Of a stretch of DNA of 64,000 nucleotides, positions 37,459-47,271 are shown piece by piece. Origin of the DNA: Microglena sp. YARC. Taxonomy: Eukaryota > Chlorophyta > Chlorophyceae > Chlamydomonadales > Chlamydomonadaceae. Numbering within the stretch: position 1 is the stretch's first letter; every line of letters begins with the position of its first letter. Location: the NCBI GenBank assembly GCA_022414725.1, contig CM039467.1, forward strand, positions 17,368,011-17,432,010, written 5' to 3'. The notes under the pieces were generated by a model. That model ran no database searches and was not told the origin of the DNA. It was given only the letters and a program-made list of their open reading frames with translations. Position numbers and translations under genes: made by a program.

Positions 37459-38189
37459 CAATGCGCCGAACGAACCAGAATTCGCCCCCCCGTACACACA
37501 CGTGGTGGGTGGGCAATGCATTTGTTCAGGCCAACAATAAAAATGGGGAGACGTTGATTTCATTTTGTTTCGTCACCGAGTGTAGAGACATATAGACAAA
37601 ACGGAAGAAAAAGTCCAATGATCGACACTTTGCAATATAGTGTGTTGCACGGAGTATTATGTGCACTGTCTTGGGTCCTGCAGACAGTGTCCGGTTGGAT
37701 CATGAATCGAAATCTCTAACCATTCCGTTATGAGTTTGCGGCAAGTCTTGAGACTTTTGATCAACAATACTACGGGAGCGATTGAAGGAGGCTTGTTTGG
37801 TCACTATTACAAGCTGGTATTGTGTTGGAGTCAAAAAAATACACTTGCCAGTTCCATATCGAGCGCCGAATATCGATGATAACATTCACCTACAACAGAT
37901 AAGACTGTTACACGAATGTGATTATTTCGTCATGGGTGGCACCTGAAACAACGATGTATCGCTTTCAAGCTTTGATTAGGGAAACTGTGGTCAACAACAT
38001 GAAGATGTTTTGGAGAAGTCTTCGACAGGTACATCATCCATACAAATGCAGCGGCTGCAGCGAAAGGGCAATCGCCCAACAATCCGTGCGAAGAAGATTG
38101 AAAAACATTTCGCTAGATGTGCCGAACAATTATCACGAGTCGCCCAAACCATGAGTTCAGATACTACAGTCGACGGAATACTAAAATGA
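37459..38189 (+). pseudogene. Unknown gene, frameshifted, ending in a transposon inverted end
   Basis: It starts with the same ATGCGCCGAAC as the fragment at 31612. Conserved-looking pieces occur in different frames: KEACLVTITSLYCVGVKKI near 37790, NIDDNIHLQQIRLLHECDYF near 37870-37930, then a CSxCSE pair and KHFARCAEQLSRVAQT near 38100-38150. The last codons are supplied by the mariner inverted end (TVDGILK, then stop). At least four frame changes are needed. The close CxxC pairs hint at zinc binding, but no family is assigned. Confidence 0.4.
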
Positions 38190-38192
38190 AAC
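38164..38192 (+). repeat. Mariner-type inverted end (solo)
   Basis: CTACAGTCGACGGAATACTA followed by AAATGAAAC is the same sequence, in reverse orientation, as the right end of the element at 51930-55048. No partner end was found next to it. Confidence 0.7.
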
Positions 38193-38235
38193 CACCTCGT
38201 GTACGACACACCTTACGGTGTAGCAACCCACGGGG

Positions 38236-38590
38236 TTGGGTGGGTGGTGAACGTTTTGGTCACGCGAAATATATACACGCGAAATTGCTATCCAAAGGAC
38301 GTACAAGCAGACTGCCGCTGGCGAAGGCGGACCTGCAAGACTCGCTGCTGCCGGTGCTCAGGAGCATCGTGCAGCGAATGAGAAGGTGAACCCTGCAGAA
38401 GCAAGCAAGTACGAGGACGACGACGCCTTCCTCCAGGGAGGCGCCGGCTCCGTCACCTTCAGAGCCATTCAGAGCCATACAATACAGGGCATGGCACTGC
38501 ATAGCCGGACCTGCGTCAGGGTCCTCTCGGAGAGGGGCGTGCCGCTGCCAGAGGAACTACAGACGCACTGTCAAGATTCACAATGGCCAT
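38236..38590 (+). pseudogene. Partial duplicate of the zinc-finger gene's C-terminal domain
   Basis: From about 38318 the sequence matches 44730-44970 closely (KADLQDSLLPVLRSIVQRM, EASKYEDD, FLQGGAGSVTFRA, GMALHSRTCVRVLSERGVP). It lacks the N-terminal zinc finger and coiled coil and has frame breaks near 38395 and an extra insertion near 38470. Directly upstream, 38236-38272 resembles 54595-54628 of the Fanzor gene, so this is a chimeric patch. Confidence 0.7.
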
Positions 38591-38617
38591 GTACTCGGGC
38601 AGCCACATCTGGATCCA

Positions 38618-39970
38618 TCAAAAGCAAGCAGACATCGGCGTGACCAGCCTTCGCAGCCACATCAAGGCCCAGCTGTTGACAGAGTTCGCCCGGGCCCTGA
38701 ACTCAATTCCAGCAACCTCTGGATCCATCAGCAGCTTGCAGACATCTGCGTGACCTGCCTTGGCAGCCGCCCACAATGCTCTGCTGTCGTTAGAGTTCGC
38801 CCTGGCCCTGAACTCAATTCCAGTCACCGCTGGATCCATGAGCAGCTTTCAGACATCTGCGTGACCTGCATGGGCAGCCAGCCACAATGCCCAGCTGTCG
38901 CTAGAATTCGCCCTGGCCCTGAACTCAATTCCAGCCATCGCAGGATCCATGAGCAGCTTGCAGACATCTGCGTGACCGGCATTCGCAGCCGCCCCCAAGG
39001 CCCAGCTGTCGTTAGAGTTCGCCAGGGCCCTGAACTCAATTCCAGCCACCTCTGGATCCATCAGCATCTTGCACACATCTGCGTGACCTTCCTTCGCAGC
39101 CAGCCACAAGGCCCTGCTGTAGCTAGAGTTCGCCCTAGCCCTGAACTCAATTCCAGCCACCGCTGGATCCATCAGCAGATTGCAGACATCTGCGTGACCT
39201 GCATTGGCAGCCACCTGCAAGGCCCAGCTGTCGCTAGAGTTCGCCACGGCCCTGTACTCAATTCCAGCCACCTCTGGATCCATCAGCAGCTTGCAGACAT
39301 CTGGTGACCTGCATTGGCAGCCAGCCGCAATACCCAGCTGTCTCTAGAGTTCGCCCTGGCCCTGAACTCAACTCCAGCCACCGCTGGATCCATCAGCAGC
39401 TTGCAGACATCTGCGTGACCTCCATAGGCAGCCTCACGCAAGGCCCAGCTGTTGACAGAGTTAGCCCGGGCCCTGAACTCAATTCCAGCCACCGCTGGAT
39501 CCATGAGCAGCTTGCAGACATCTGCGTGACCGGCCTTGCAGCCACATAGAGAAGCTTGTTTTCATTTTGGTTCGCCCTCAATTGTAGGGCCCCCTTAACC
39601 TGTACAAGAGGATTGGACACCAAGCATACTGCTAGAAGGTCGGCGCGCCCCCCTTTCGCCATCATCTCTCCAACTCGCTGTGGTGGTTGGATCAGTCCGG
39701 TAAGGGGCCATCCCAGAAAATCTTTTGCACAGAGTTTTACACACTAATACAATCTTTGGGTTGGAAGAGAATAGGGCAATACGACCAAGAATGTCATGGG
39801 GACACGTAAGGAGTGAAAACAAATGATCGCGTGTTCGACTGCATGTTCGATGAACATGTGTGTACAGGATGGTATAAATAAACAATGAGTTGGGATAAAC
39901 CCTATAAACCTTGGTTGCACTTGCCTGGCGGTATCTGCAAGCGGCACTTGCCTGGAATGAAAGCGACAAG
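38618..39970 (-). CDS. F-box and ankyrin-repeat protein (frameshifted)
   Basis: Read from 39970 downward, a segment at about 39830-39720 has CPHDILGRIALFSSNPKIVL followed by VCKTLCKRF, an F-box-like helix set. After a frame break, ankyrin-type repeats run from about 39560 to 38620, each about 36 residues with AGHADVCKLLMDPAVAGIEF and ALWLAAKAGHADV. About eight repeats are visible, with frame changes near 39500, 39285 and 38845. Giant viruses and poxviruses often encode F-box/ankyrin proteins that redirect host ubiquitin ligases; that role is inferred from family only. A degraded inverted copy lies at 34600-36470. Confidence 0.7.
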
Positions 39971-40147
39971 CGGTGAGTGTAAGAGGAACTTGCCTGGCGG
40001 TATGCATTATGTTATCACGACACATGCCGCATCCTCACACACGCGTCCGCTGCGGCTGCTGTCGAGATGTTGATACCCACCAACCACTCACTCATTCTCA
40101 CGCACGCACTCTATCACACGCAAACGGCGAACACTGTCGAATGTATC
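39971..40147. other. Intergenic interval
   Basis: Contains CACGCACGCACTCTATCAC near 40099, also found at about 57979. No gene. Confidence 0.4.
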
Positions 40148-41225
40148 AGGCATCATCCTCCTTCGTAATCGCAATGGTGATCCTTAATACCTTTGTGACC
40201 TTTGAGATGTCGATTCAATCCGCCTTTCGCCCGAATTATTTACCACATCCTCCTTCGTAATCACAATGGTGAATACCTCGGTGACAGTTGAGATGTCGAG
40301 TCAATCCGCCTTTGGTAACGAATGATTTACCACACCTCCTTCGTAGTCACAAATGGTGAACCATAATACCCTTGGTGAAATTTGAGATGTTGTTCCAATT
40401 CGCCTCTTTGGTCACGAATGATTTACCACATCCTCCTTCGTAATCGCAATGGTGATCCTTAATACCTTGGTGACCTTTGAGATGTCGATTCAATCCGCCT
40501 TTCGTCCCGAACGATTTACCACATCCTCCTTCGTAATCGCAATGGTGATCCTTAATACCTCGGTGACAGTTGAGATGTCGAGTCAATCCGCCTTTCGTCA
40601 CGAATGATGTACCACACCCTCCTTCGTAGTCACAATGGTGATCCTTAATACCTTGGTGAAATTTGAGATGTCGATTCAATTCGCCTTTGTCCACGAATGA
40701 TTTACCACATCCTCCTTCGTAATCGCAATGGTGATCATTAATACCTTGGTGACCTTTGAGATGTCGATTCAATCCGCCTTTCGTCCCGAATGATTTACCA
40801 CATCCTCCTTCGTAATCACAATGGTGAATACCTCGGTGACAGTTGAGATGTTGTTCCAATTCGCATTTGGTCACGAATGATTTACCACATCCTTCGTAAT
40901 CGCAATGGTGATCCTTAATACCTTGGTGACCTTTGAGATGTCGATTCAATCCGCCTTTCGTCGCCGAATGATTTACCACATCCTCCTTCGAAATCACAAT
41001 GGTGAATACCTCGGTGACAGTTGAGATGTTGTTCCAATTCGCCTTTGGTCACGAATGATTTACCACATCCTCCTTCGTAATCACAATGGTGAACCATAAT
41101 ACCTCTTTGACCTTTGAGATGTTGATTCAATTCGCCTTTGGTCACGGATGAAATACCACACCCTCTTTAATAATAACAATGGTGTTCCTTAATACCTTGG
41201 TGAAATTTGAGATGTTCAACTCGCC
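40148..41225 (-). CDS. C2H2 zinc-finger array protein, about 12 fingers
   Basis: A 90-bp unit is repeated about 12 times. Each unit encodes a finger of the form CX5CX12HX3H: HCDYEGGCGKSF, then a TKGELNRHLK-type helix and a HQGIKDH linker. The long clean frame is 40997-40347; the fingers at 41225-40915 and 40340-40150 lie in shifted frames. Spacing and linkers resemble TFIIIA-type DNA-binding fingers. The copies are very similar to each other, so the array is recently homogenised. The true start is not clear because the upstream frame has stops. It may bind DNA; the target is unknown. Confidence 0.75.
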
Positions 41226-41389
41226 TTTTTTATCTAGCAGGCTTTCGACACACAAAAAAATGAGCTGTGATTATTCAACCCGAGTTTAACAAAGATGCAG
41301 CAAACCAGGCTAGAGAATGGGGAAAGAAAGCTTACAAAGTGTTGCCTTCATCAGATGTCGAGGAGCTCATCAATACTGTCACGTCACAA

Positions 41390-42314
41390 ATTCAAATCAT
41401 GATGGAATTCGGAGAAGAATCTTGACACAGGACGCATTCGCATACATCAGTGCCGACCTCCCATGACATTCGGTCGCCAACACTTGGGTGTAGGGGAATG
41501 ACGAAGAAGAATCTTGACACAGGCCGCGTGACATGGAAACACGCCATCATCAATGCCGACAATCCGAAATGATCGGTCGCAAGCACTTGTGGTCGGGGGA
41601 ATGTCGAAGCAGAATCTTGACACAGGCCGCGTGACCATGGATACATGCCCACATCAATGCCGACATCCCATGATTGTCTGTCGCCAGCACTTGTTCGTTC
41701 GGGAGAGTATCCAAGAAGAATATTGACACATGCTGCATTCGCATGCCCCCCCTGAATGCCACAAGCACGCATCAGTGCCGACATCCCATGATTATTCGTC
41801 GCAAGCACTTGCTCGTTCGGAGAGTTCCTAATGAGAATCTCGACCAGGGAGACGTTGCCCTGTTTACACCCCCCCCAATCAATGCCGTCTCCCCAGAGTA
41901 GTTCGGAGGCTTCGCAAGAAGCATCGCAGCCCTAGAAAATGCATCGGCCTCGTTATCCAGCATCCGTTGGCAAGTCCCCACGGCACCGAGGTCGCATTGC
42001 ATGCGGAACAGTGTGTTCTTGTCGAGGGTTTTGGCCTCTCGAATGGCGAGCTCCAGATGATCCGGCCATGCGAACCCGCCGCGGATGGCTTTGTTGGTGC
42101 ACAAAATTGCGGTCTCGCCGCAGAGCGTCGCGATGGAATGGATCAACGGGAACGGTAACATCTCAACGTGGAAAGATGAAGAAGACACCGACGAAGACGA
42201 AGACATTTTCTCGTTCGCGGTGGTGGTTGCTGAGCCACCACCGATGACTAGCGGTTTTCCAAAAAGAGGAGAATAGGGGTCTCTGAGGCTGTTAAAGTAC
42301 AGGGAATCGATCAA
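41390..42314 (-). CDS. Ankyrin-repeat protein with N-terminal F-box-like segment (frameshifted)
   Basis: The first 180-residue frame (42314-41772) has a serine run, then LPFPLIHSIATLCGETAIL, possibly an F-box-like start, and a helical segment. Downstream frames carry imperfect 33-residue ankyrin-like repeats: NNHGMSALM.AC..GHAACV and KILLRHSP, about four to five copies, broken by frameshifts near 41800, 41700 and 41570. The stop is near 41392. Its class matches the ankyrin gene at 38618-39970, but the repeat sequence is different, so it is not a recent duplicate. Confidence 0.55.
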
Positions 42315-42439
42315 TCTTTACACTCGGCGTGAAACGTGTTGTGTACGGTCACACTGGAGTGTTTATTTTACAGTTCAAATCAGTCATGGGATGTGAGTTT
42401 TCGTGACCTCTTTTTGCCTGCAGTTGTCTTCAACAGCAA

Positions 42440-44107
42440 TAGATGGAGAGTCTTTTACCTTGTTACAGAGATGGAGAGTCTTTCAGGTTTCATGTGAACA
42501 CGTTTAAAATAGGGATTGATGTGAAGTCTCCGGCATTCTTCAGTATTACTTTTTTTTGAAATAATTGTTGTTACAGAGATGGAGAGTCTTTTCAGAGGTG
42601 TTCATGTGAACACGTTTAAAATAGGGATTGATGTGAGTCTCCGGCATTCTTCAGTATTTACTTTTTTTTGAAATAATTGTTGTTACAGAGATGGAGAGTC
42701 TTTTCAGAGGTGTTCATGTGAACACGTTTAAAATAGGGATTGATGTGAGTCTCCGGCATTCTTCAGTATTTACTTTTTTTTGAAATAATTGTTGTTACAG
42801 AGATGGAGAGTCTTTTCAGAGGTGTTCATGTGAACACGTTTAAAATAGGATTGATGTGAGTCTCCGGCATTCTTCAGTATTTACTTTTTTTTGAAATAAT
42901 TGTTGTTACAGAGATGGAGAGTCTTTTCAGAGGTGTTCATGTGAACACGTTTAAAATAGGGATTGATGTGAGTCTCCGGCATTCTTCAGTATTTACTTTT
43001 TTTTTGAAATAATTGTTGTTACAGAGATGGAGAGTCTTTTCAGAGGTGTTCATGTGAACACGTTTAAAATAGGGATTGATGTGAGTCTCCGGCATTCTTC
43101 AGTATTTACTTTTTTTTGAAATAATTGTTGTTACAGAGATGGAGAGTCTTTTCAGAGGTGTTCATGTGAACACGTTTAAAATAGGGATTGATGTGAGTCT
43201 CCGGCATTCTTCAGTATTTACTTTTTTTTGAAATAATTGTTGTTACAGAGATGGAGAGTCTTTTCAGAGGTGTTCATGTGAACACGTTTAAAATAGGGAT
43301 TGATGTGAGTCTCCGGCATTCTTCAGTATTTACTTTTTTTTGAAATAATTGTTGTTACAGAGATGGAGAGTCTTTTCAGAGGTGTTCATGTGAACACGTT
43401 TAAAATAGGGATTGATGTGAGTCTCCGGCATTCTTCAGTATTTACTTTTTTTTGAAATAATTGTTGTTACAGAGATGGAGAGTCTTTTCAGAGGTGTTCA
43501 TGTGAACACGTTTAAATAGGGATTGATGTGAGCCTCTGGCATTCTTCAGTATTTACTTTTTTTTGAAATAATTGTTGTTACAGAGATGGAGAGTCTTTTC
43601 AGAGGTGTTCATGTGAACACGTTTAAAATAGGGATTGATGTGAGCCTCCGGCATTCTTCAGTATTTACTTTTTTTGAAATAATTGTTGTTACAGAGATGG
43701 AGAGTCTTTTCAGAGTGTTCATGTGAACACGTTTAAAATAGGGATTGATGTGAGTCTCCGGCATTCTTCAGTATTTACTTTTTTTGAAATAATTGTTGTT
43801 ACAGAGATGGAGAGTCTTTTCAGAGGTGTTCATGTGAACACGTTTAAAATAGGGATTGATGTGAGTCTCCGGCATTCTTCAGTATTTACTTTTTTTTTGA
43901 AATAATTGTTGTTACAGAGATGGAGAGTCTTTTCAGAGGTGTTCATGTGAACACGTTTAAAATAGGGATTGATGTGAGCCTCCGGCATTCTTCAGTATTT
44001 ACTTTTTTTTGAAATAATTGTTGTTACAGAGATGGAGAGTCTTTTCAGAGGTGTTCATGTGAACACGTTTAAAATAGGGATTGATGTGAGCCTCCGGCAT
44101 TCTTCAT
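42440..44107. repeat. 112-bp tandem repeat array, about 15 copies
   Basis: The unit starts ATGGAGAGTCTTTTCAGAGG and continues with GTGTTCATGTGAACAC, AAATAGGGATTGATGTGAG, CTCCGGCATTCTTCAG, then a T run and AAATAATTGTTGTTACAG. Copies differ mainly in the length of the T run. Each unit carries one inverted repeat with arms GTGTTCA and TGAACAC around TG. The array ends about 50 bp before the zinc-finger gene at 44161. Confidence 0.9.
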
Positions 44108-44160
44108 ACAATGTTTCGGTCAATCAAATGATGTAACAAACATAAGGGGGTTCTCCCCTC

Positions 44161-44991
44161 ATGGAGAAATGCACCATGGAGAAAAAAACACCCCCCTCCT
44201 GTTTGTTCGCGTGCGAGTTGTGTGACAAGCAGTTCAGTAACCGGTATTCGAAGTCTTCACACAAACGGAGGTCTCACCCCAAGGGAGCTATTAATGTTGA
44301 CTTCATGGAGAAGCGCATGGAGTACCTCGAGAATCGGATCGATGAAATGCAAGCGGAACTGGAGGCGTTGCGGAAAAAACACACTTTCACAATCAACAAC
44401 AGCTTCGGGTCGGCCACCAACAACTATGTCGTTACATGCGAAAATTTCACCAACACCACCACCAACAACAACAACAATACTGCTCCAGATGCGGCGGCGG
44501 CGCTATCTCCAGCTGCTACGACACCGGTGGAGGACATGCACCCCTTCGGGGAGGAGGTCACGCCCGAGTCAGAGTTCCTCTCGGTCGCTCAATTCAATGA
44601 GTGCGGGTACAACCTGGTAAAGCTGCTGCAGCTATCGCACTTCAACCCTGCGCACCCGCAGTACATGAACATCATCATGGACCCCGACTGCTACCAGCAG
44701 ACGTACGTGTACGGACGGGACTGTCGCTGGGCTAAGGCGGACCTGCAAGACTCGCTGCTGCCGGTGCTCAGGAGCATTGTGCAGCGAATGAGCAGGGTGA
44801 AACCGGTAGAAGCAAGCAAGTACGAGGACGACGCCGCCTTCCTCCAGGGAGGCGCCGGCTCCGTCACCTTCAGAGCCATGCAGGGCATGGCCCTGCACAG
44901 CCGGACCTGCGTCAGGGTCCTCTCGGAGAGGGGCGTGCCTCTGCCAGAGGAACTACGGACGCACTTGCACTTGAGAGAACACAATAGCTAA
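44161..44991 (+). CDS. C2H2 zinc-finger protein with coiled coil, giant-virus type
   Basis: 276 residues, intact. A single C2H2 finger (CELCDKQFSNRYSKSSHKRR, residues 18-37, second His just after) is followed by a coiled coil (about 48-80, EKRMEYLENRIDEMQAELEA). A Thr/Asn- and Ala-rich linker comes next, then a C-terminal domain with FNPAHPQYMNIIMDPDCYQQ at about 162-181. Proteins with an N-terminal zinc finger and an 'N.xHPxxxNI'-type C-terminal domain are common in large DNA viruses, mostly without known function. The start follows the 112-bp repeat array. Part of the C-terminal domain is duplicated at 38318-38590. Confidence 0.75.
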   Translation: MEKCTMEKKTPPSCLFACELCDKQFSNRYSKSSHKRRSHPKGAINVDFMEKRMEYLENRIDEMQAELEALRKKHTFTINNSFGSATNNYVVTCENFTNTTTNNNNNTAPDAAAALSPAATTPVEDMHPFGEEVTPESEFLSVAQFNECGYNLVKLLQLSHFNPAHPQYMNIIMDPDCYQQTYVYGRDCRWAKADLQDSLLPVLRSIVQRMSRVKPVEASKYEDDAAFLQGGAGSVTFRAMQGMALHSRTCVRVLSERGVPLPEELRTHLHLREHNS

Positions 44992-45241
44992 AAAACTGTG
45001 CGGGCCCCCGTTCGTCCATTAATTATCACACGGGCCACGGCGGCTTTCGAAGAGTAGATGCGAATCTGCGCAGCATCTCTCCCGTCCATCCACGTTGTCA
45101 GAAGCAGAAGAAGGTTTTTGGCAGCGTTCACGTCTCGGTTCCAGGTTGCACCACAGCGCACATTTTAGTCCGTTTATCAACCGAGGCATAAGAAACAATG
45201 CGTCAAACAATGTATTATTGTTTGCTAATGCATATATTAAA
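44992..45241. other. Intergenic interval with GGCTTTCGAAG module
   Basis: GGCTTTCGAAG at 45042-45052, preceded by ATTATCACACGGGCCACGGC, belongs to an intergenic module also seen at 47135, 58050 and 63150. Confidence 0.5.
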
Positions 45242-45520
45242 ATGGATATAACTCAAGTTTTGCAACACCCTCCATCAATCGACAAAAATCTTGCCACACA
45301 ACTTGTATGCATTGTCATGCAATGGATACACTCAACAGGCAAGTATCCGCCAAATATTGAAATCAATTGCGAACGGCTCATCAAATGGTATCAAAACAAC
45401 GAAAACAAACCTGAACTCCTCGATCAAATCATTTCAGACTACAACGTTTTGTACGGAACCATGGCCTTTCAGAATTTTGCAATCAAATCATGCAATGTAC
45501 CCAAATCTTCTCAACCATGA
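45242..45520 (+). CDS. Small unknown protein (92 aa)
   Basis: I choose the ATG at 45242 because it follows an AT-rich stretch; an upstream in-frame start at 45095 would add a poorly supported leader. The protein is helical in appearance, with ATQLVCIVMQWIHSTGKYPP and ERLIKWYQNNENKPELLDQI, and shows no motif I recognise. The stop overlaps the next possible start as ATGA at 45517. Confidence 0.45.
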   Translation: MDITQVLQHPPSIDKNLATQLVCIVMQWIHSTGKYPPNIEINCERLIKWYQNNENKPELLDQIISDYNVLYGTMAFQNFAIKSCNVPKSSQP

Positions 45521-45838
45521 CAATGTCCGAAGATGCCGATTTGCTGGAATGTGACATTTTAATACCAATCGTTTTCTCCCGCCACATGTATCATCTGTCC
45601 AATAAGATGCATGCTCCTCCGCGAAAACGGCGGGACACTGTCGACACCTACGTCGCACTCCACAGGGTTCGAAAACGTTATGATATCTTATGAAGAGTTT
45701 GAGCATCCCGGCAAGCTCACCGGTGTCAAGGAGCCCGCACCAAGCTGCCATGGATGATGTCATGTGTAGCGTTTTTTCACGGACCCAACGTCTTGCGCAT
45801 CGTGGCAGACAACATGGGTTTCGAATACCGAAATAAAT
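45517..45838 (+). pseudogene. Small unknown gene with frameshift
   Basis: The frame from 45517 begins MTMSEDADLLECDILIPIV and stops at 45693. A continuation in another frame reads YEEFEHPGKLTGVKEPAP, and a further shift gives FHGPNVLRIVADNMGFEYRN before TAG at 45836. The three pieces are likely one broken gene. No family recognised. Confidence 0.4.
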
Positions 45839-47092
45839 AGCTTGGTTTTACATAAGCGCAAACCCCAACATCACGTGGGATATTATACGAGATAATCCAT
45901 TAAACTATGATTACAGCGGAAATAAATAGCCACATCTCGAGACGGGTCAAATGTATGGAACACAAGTGGGATTGGTGGTTATTGAGTTATAATCCATGTT
46001 TGACGCGTGAAGTTATCGAATGCTATCCAGACACAAACCATGGAATTGGTACTGGTCAGCAGAAACCCCTTCATAACATGGGATATTATACAAACCAACC
46101 CAGATAAACCATGGGACTGGCGTGGATTGAGCGCAAACCCAAATTTCATATGGGATGTTATTAAAGCCAACCCTGATAAACAATGGGACTGGCGTGAATT
46201 GAGCGCAAACCCACATATCACATGGGATATGATACAAACCAACCCAGATAAACCATGGGATTGGTATAATATCAGCAAAAACCCTTGCGTCAAATGGTTT
46301 ATTGTCAAAGCCAACCCCGACAAACCATGGAACTGGTGTGGATTGAGCGCAAACCCCAGCATCCCATGGGAGATTATACAAGACAACCCTGATAAACCAT
46401 GGGATTGGTTTTTTATGAGCAAAAAACCCAATATCACATGGAATATTATACAATCCAACCCAGATAAACAATGGAATTGGACCTGGATCAGCGCAAACCC
46501 CAATATCACTTGGGATGTTGTACAAGCCAACCCTGATAAACCATGGGATTGGTACTGGATCAGCGAAAACCCCAATATCACATGGGATATTGTGCAATCC
46601 AACCCCGACAAACCATGGAATTGGACCTGGATCAGCGCAAACCCCAATATCACTTGGGATATTATACAAGCCAACCCCAACAAAAAATGGATTTGGTACT
46701 AGGTCAGCAGAAACCCCAACATCACATGGGATATTATCCAAGCCTACCCCGACAACCCATGGGATTGGTACTGGATCAGCAAAACCCTACATATCCCATG
46801 TGATATTATCAAAGCCAACCCCGACAAACCATGGGATTGGCGTGGATTGAGCGCAAACCCCAATATCACGTGGGATGTTGTCGTAGCAAACCTCGATAAC
46901 CCATGGAATTGGTATGAGTTGAGCTCAAACCCCAATATGTTGTTATCTACCCAAGACATTTGCGATATCATACGTAGATGTAGAGCAGCAAGAACCATTC
47001 AGAAAATATGGCGATACGTCAATACAAACCCGAGTTATAATGTATGTCAACACAGGCTCTTTAGGGAATATAATGAAATGGTTTATTATTAA
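45839..47092 (+). CDS. Tryptophan-repeat protein 1 (frameshifted)
   Basis: Repeats of about 22 residues of the form NPNITWDIIQANPDKPWDW plus a LS or IS segment run from about 45990 to 46930, with about a dozen copies. The longest frame is 46007-46702; the start (MITAEINSH at 45907) and the end lie in other frames, with shifts near 46040, 46700 and 46790. A solitary relic of one repeat sits upstream at 45845-45905. The C-terminus (to 47092) has RAARTIQKIWRYVNTNPSY, an IQ-like helix typical of this family. Such Trp-repeat proteins are abundant in Nucleocytoviricota genomes. Function unknown. Confidence 0.8.
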
Positions 47093-47271
47093 ATTATTAT
47101 TATCTTTTCAAATCGGGCCACTCAAAAATCGTACTCCTCGTCCACACGACGCCACGGTGGCTTGCGCAGCCTCATCAATGCGGATCATGTAGTCGAGTCA
47201 GCCAGTCGTCTGTATATCCCGGTGTCTCACATGCAGAAGAAGGGGGCACACAAGCCAAGCTCACCTATTCT
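47093..47271. other. Intergenic interval with GGCTTGCGCAGCC module
   Basis: TACTCCTCGTCCACACGACG followed by CCACGGTGGCTTGCGCAGCC and TCATCAATGC (47131-47180) is repeated at 58049-58097 almost exactly. Confidence 0.6.

Noticed and set aside
42440..44107. CRISPR-like array
   Set aside because: The repeats are directly adjacent, with no unique spacers, and the DNA is eukaryotic or viral in character.
46013..46741. Minus-strand long frames opposite the Trp-repeat gene
   Set aside because: They are shadows of the plus-strand repeats; the plus strand has the known NPNITWD pattern.
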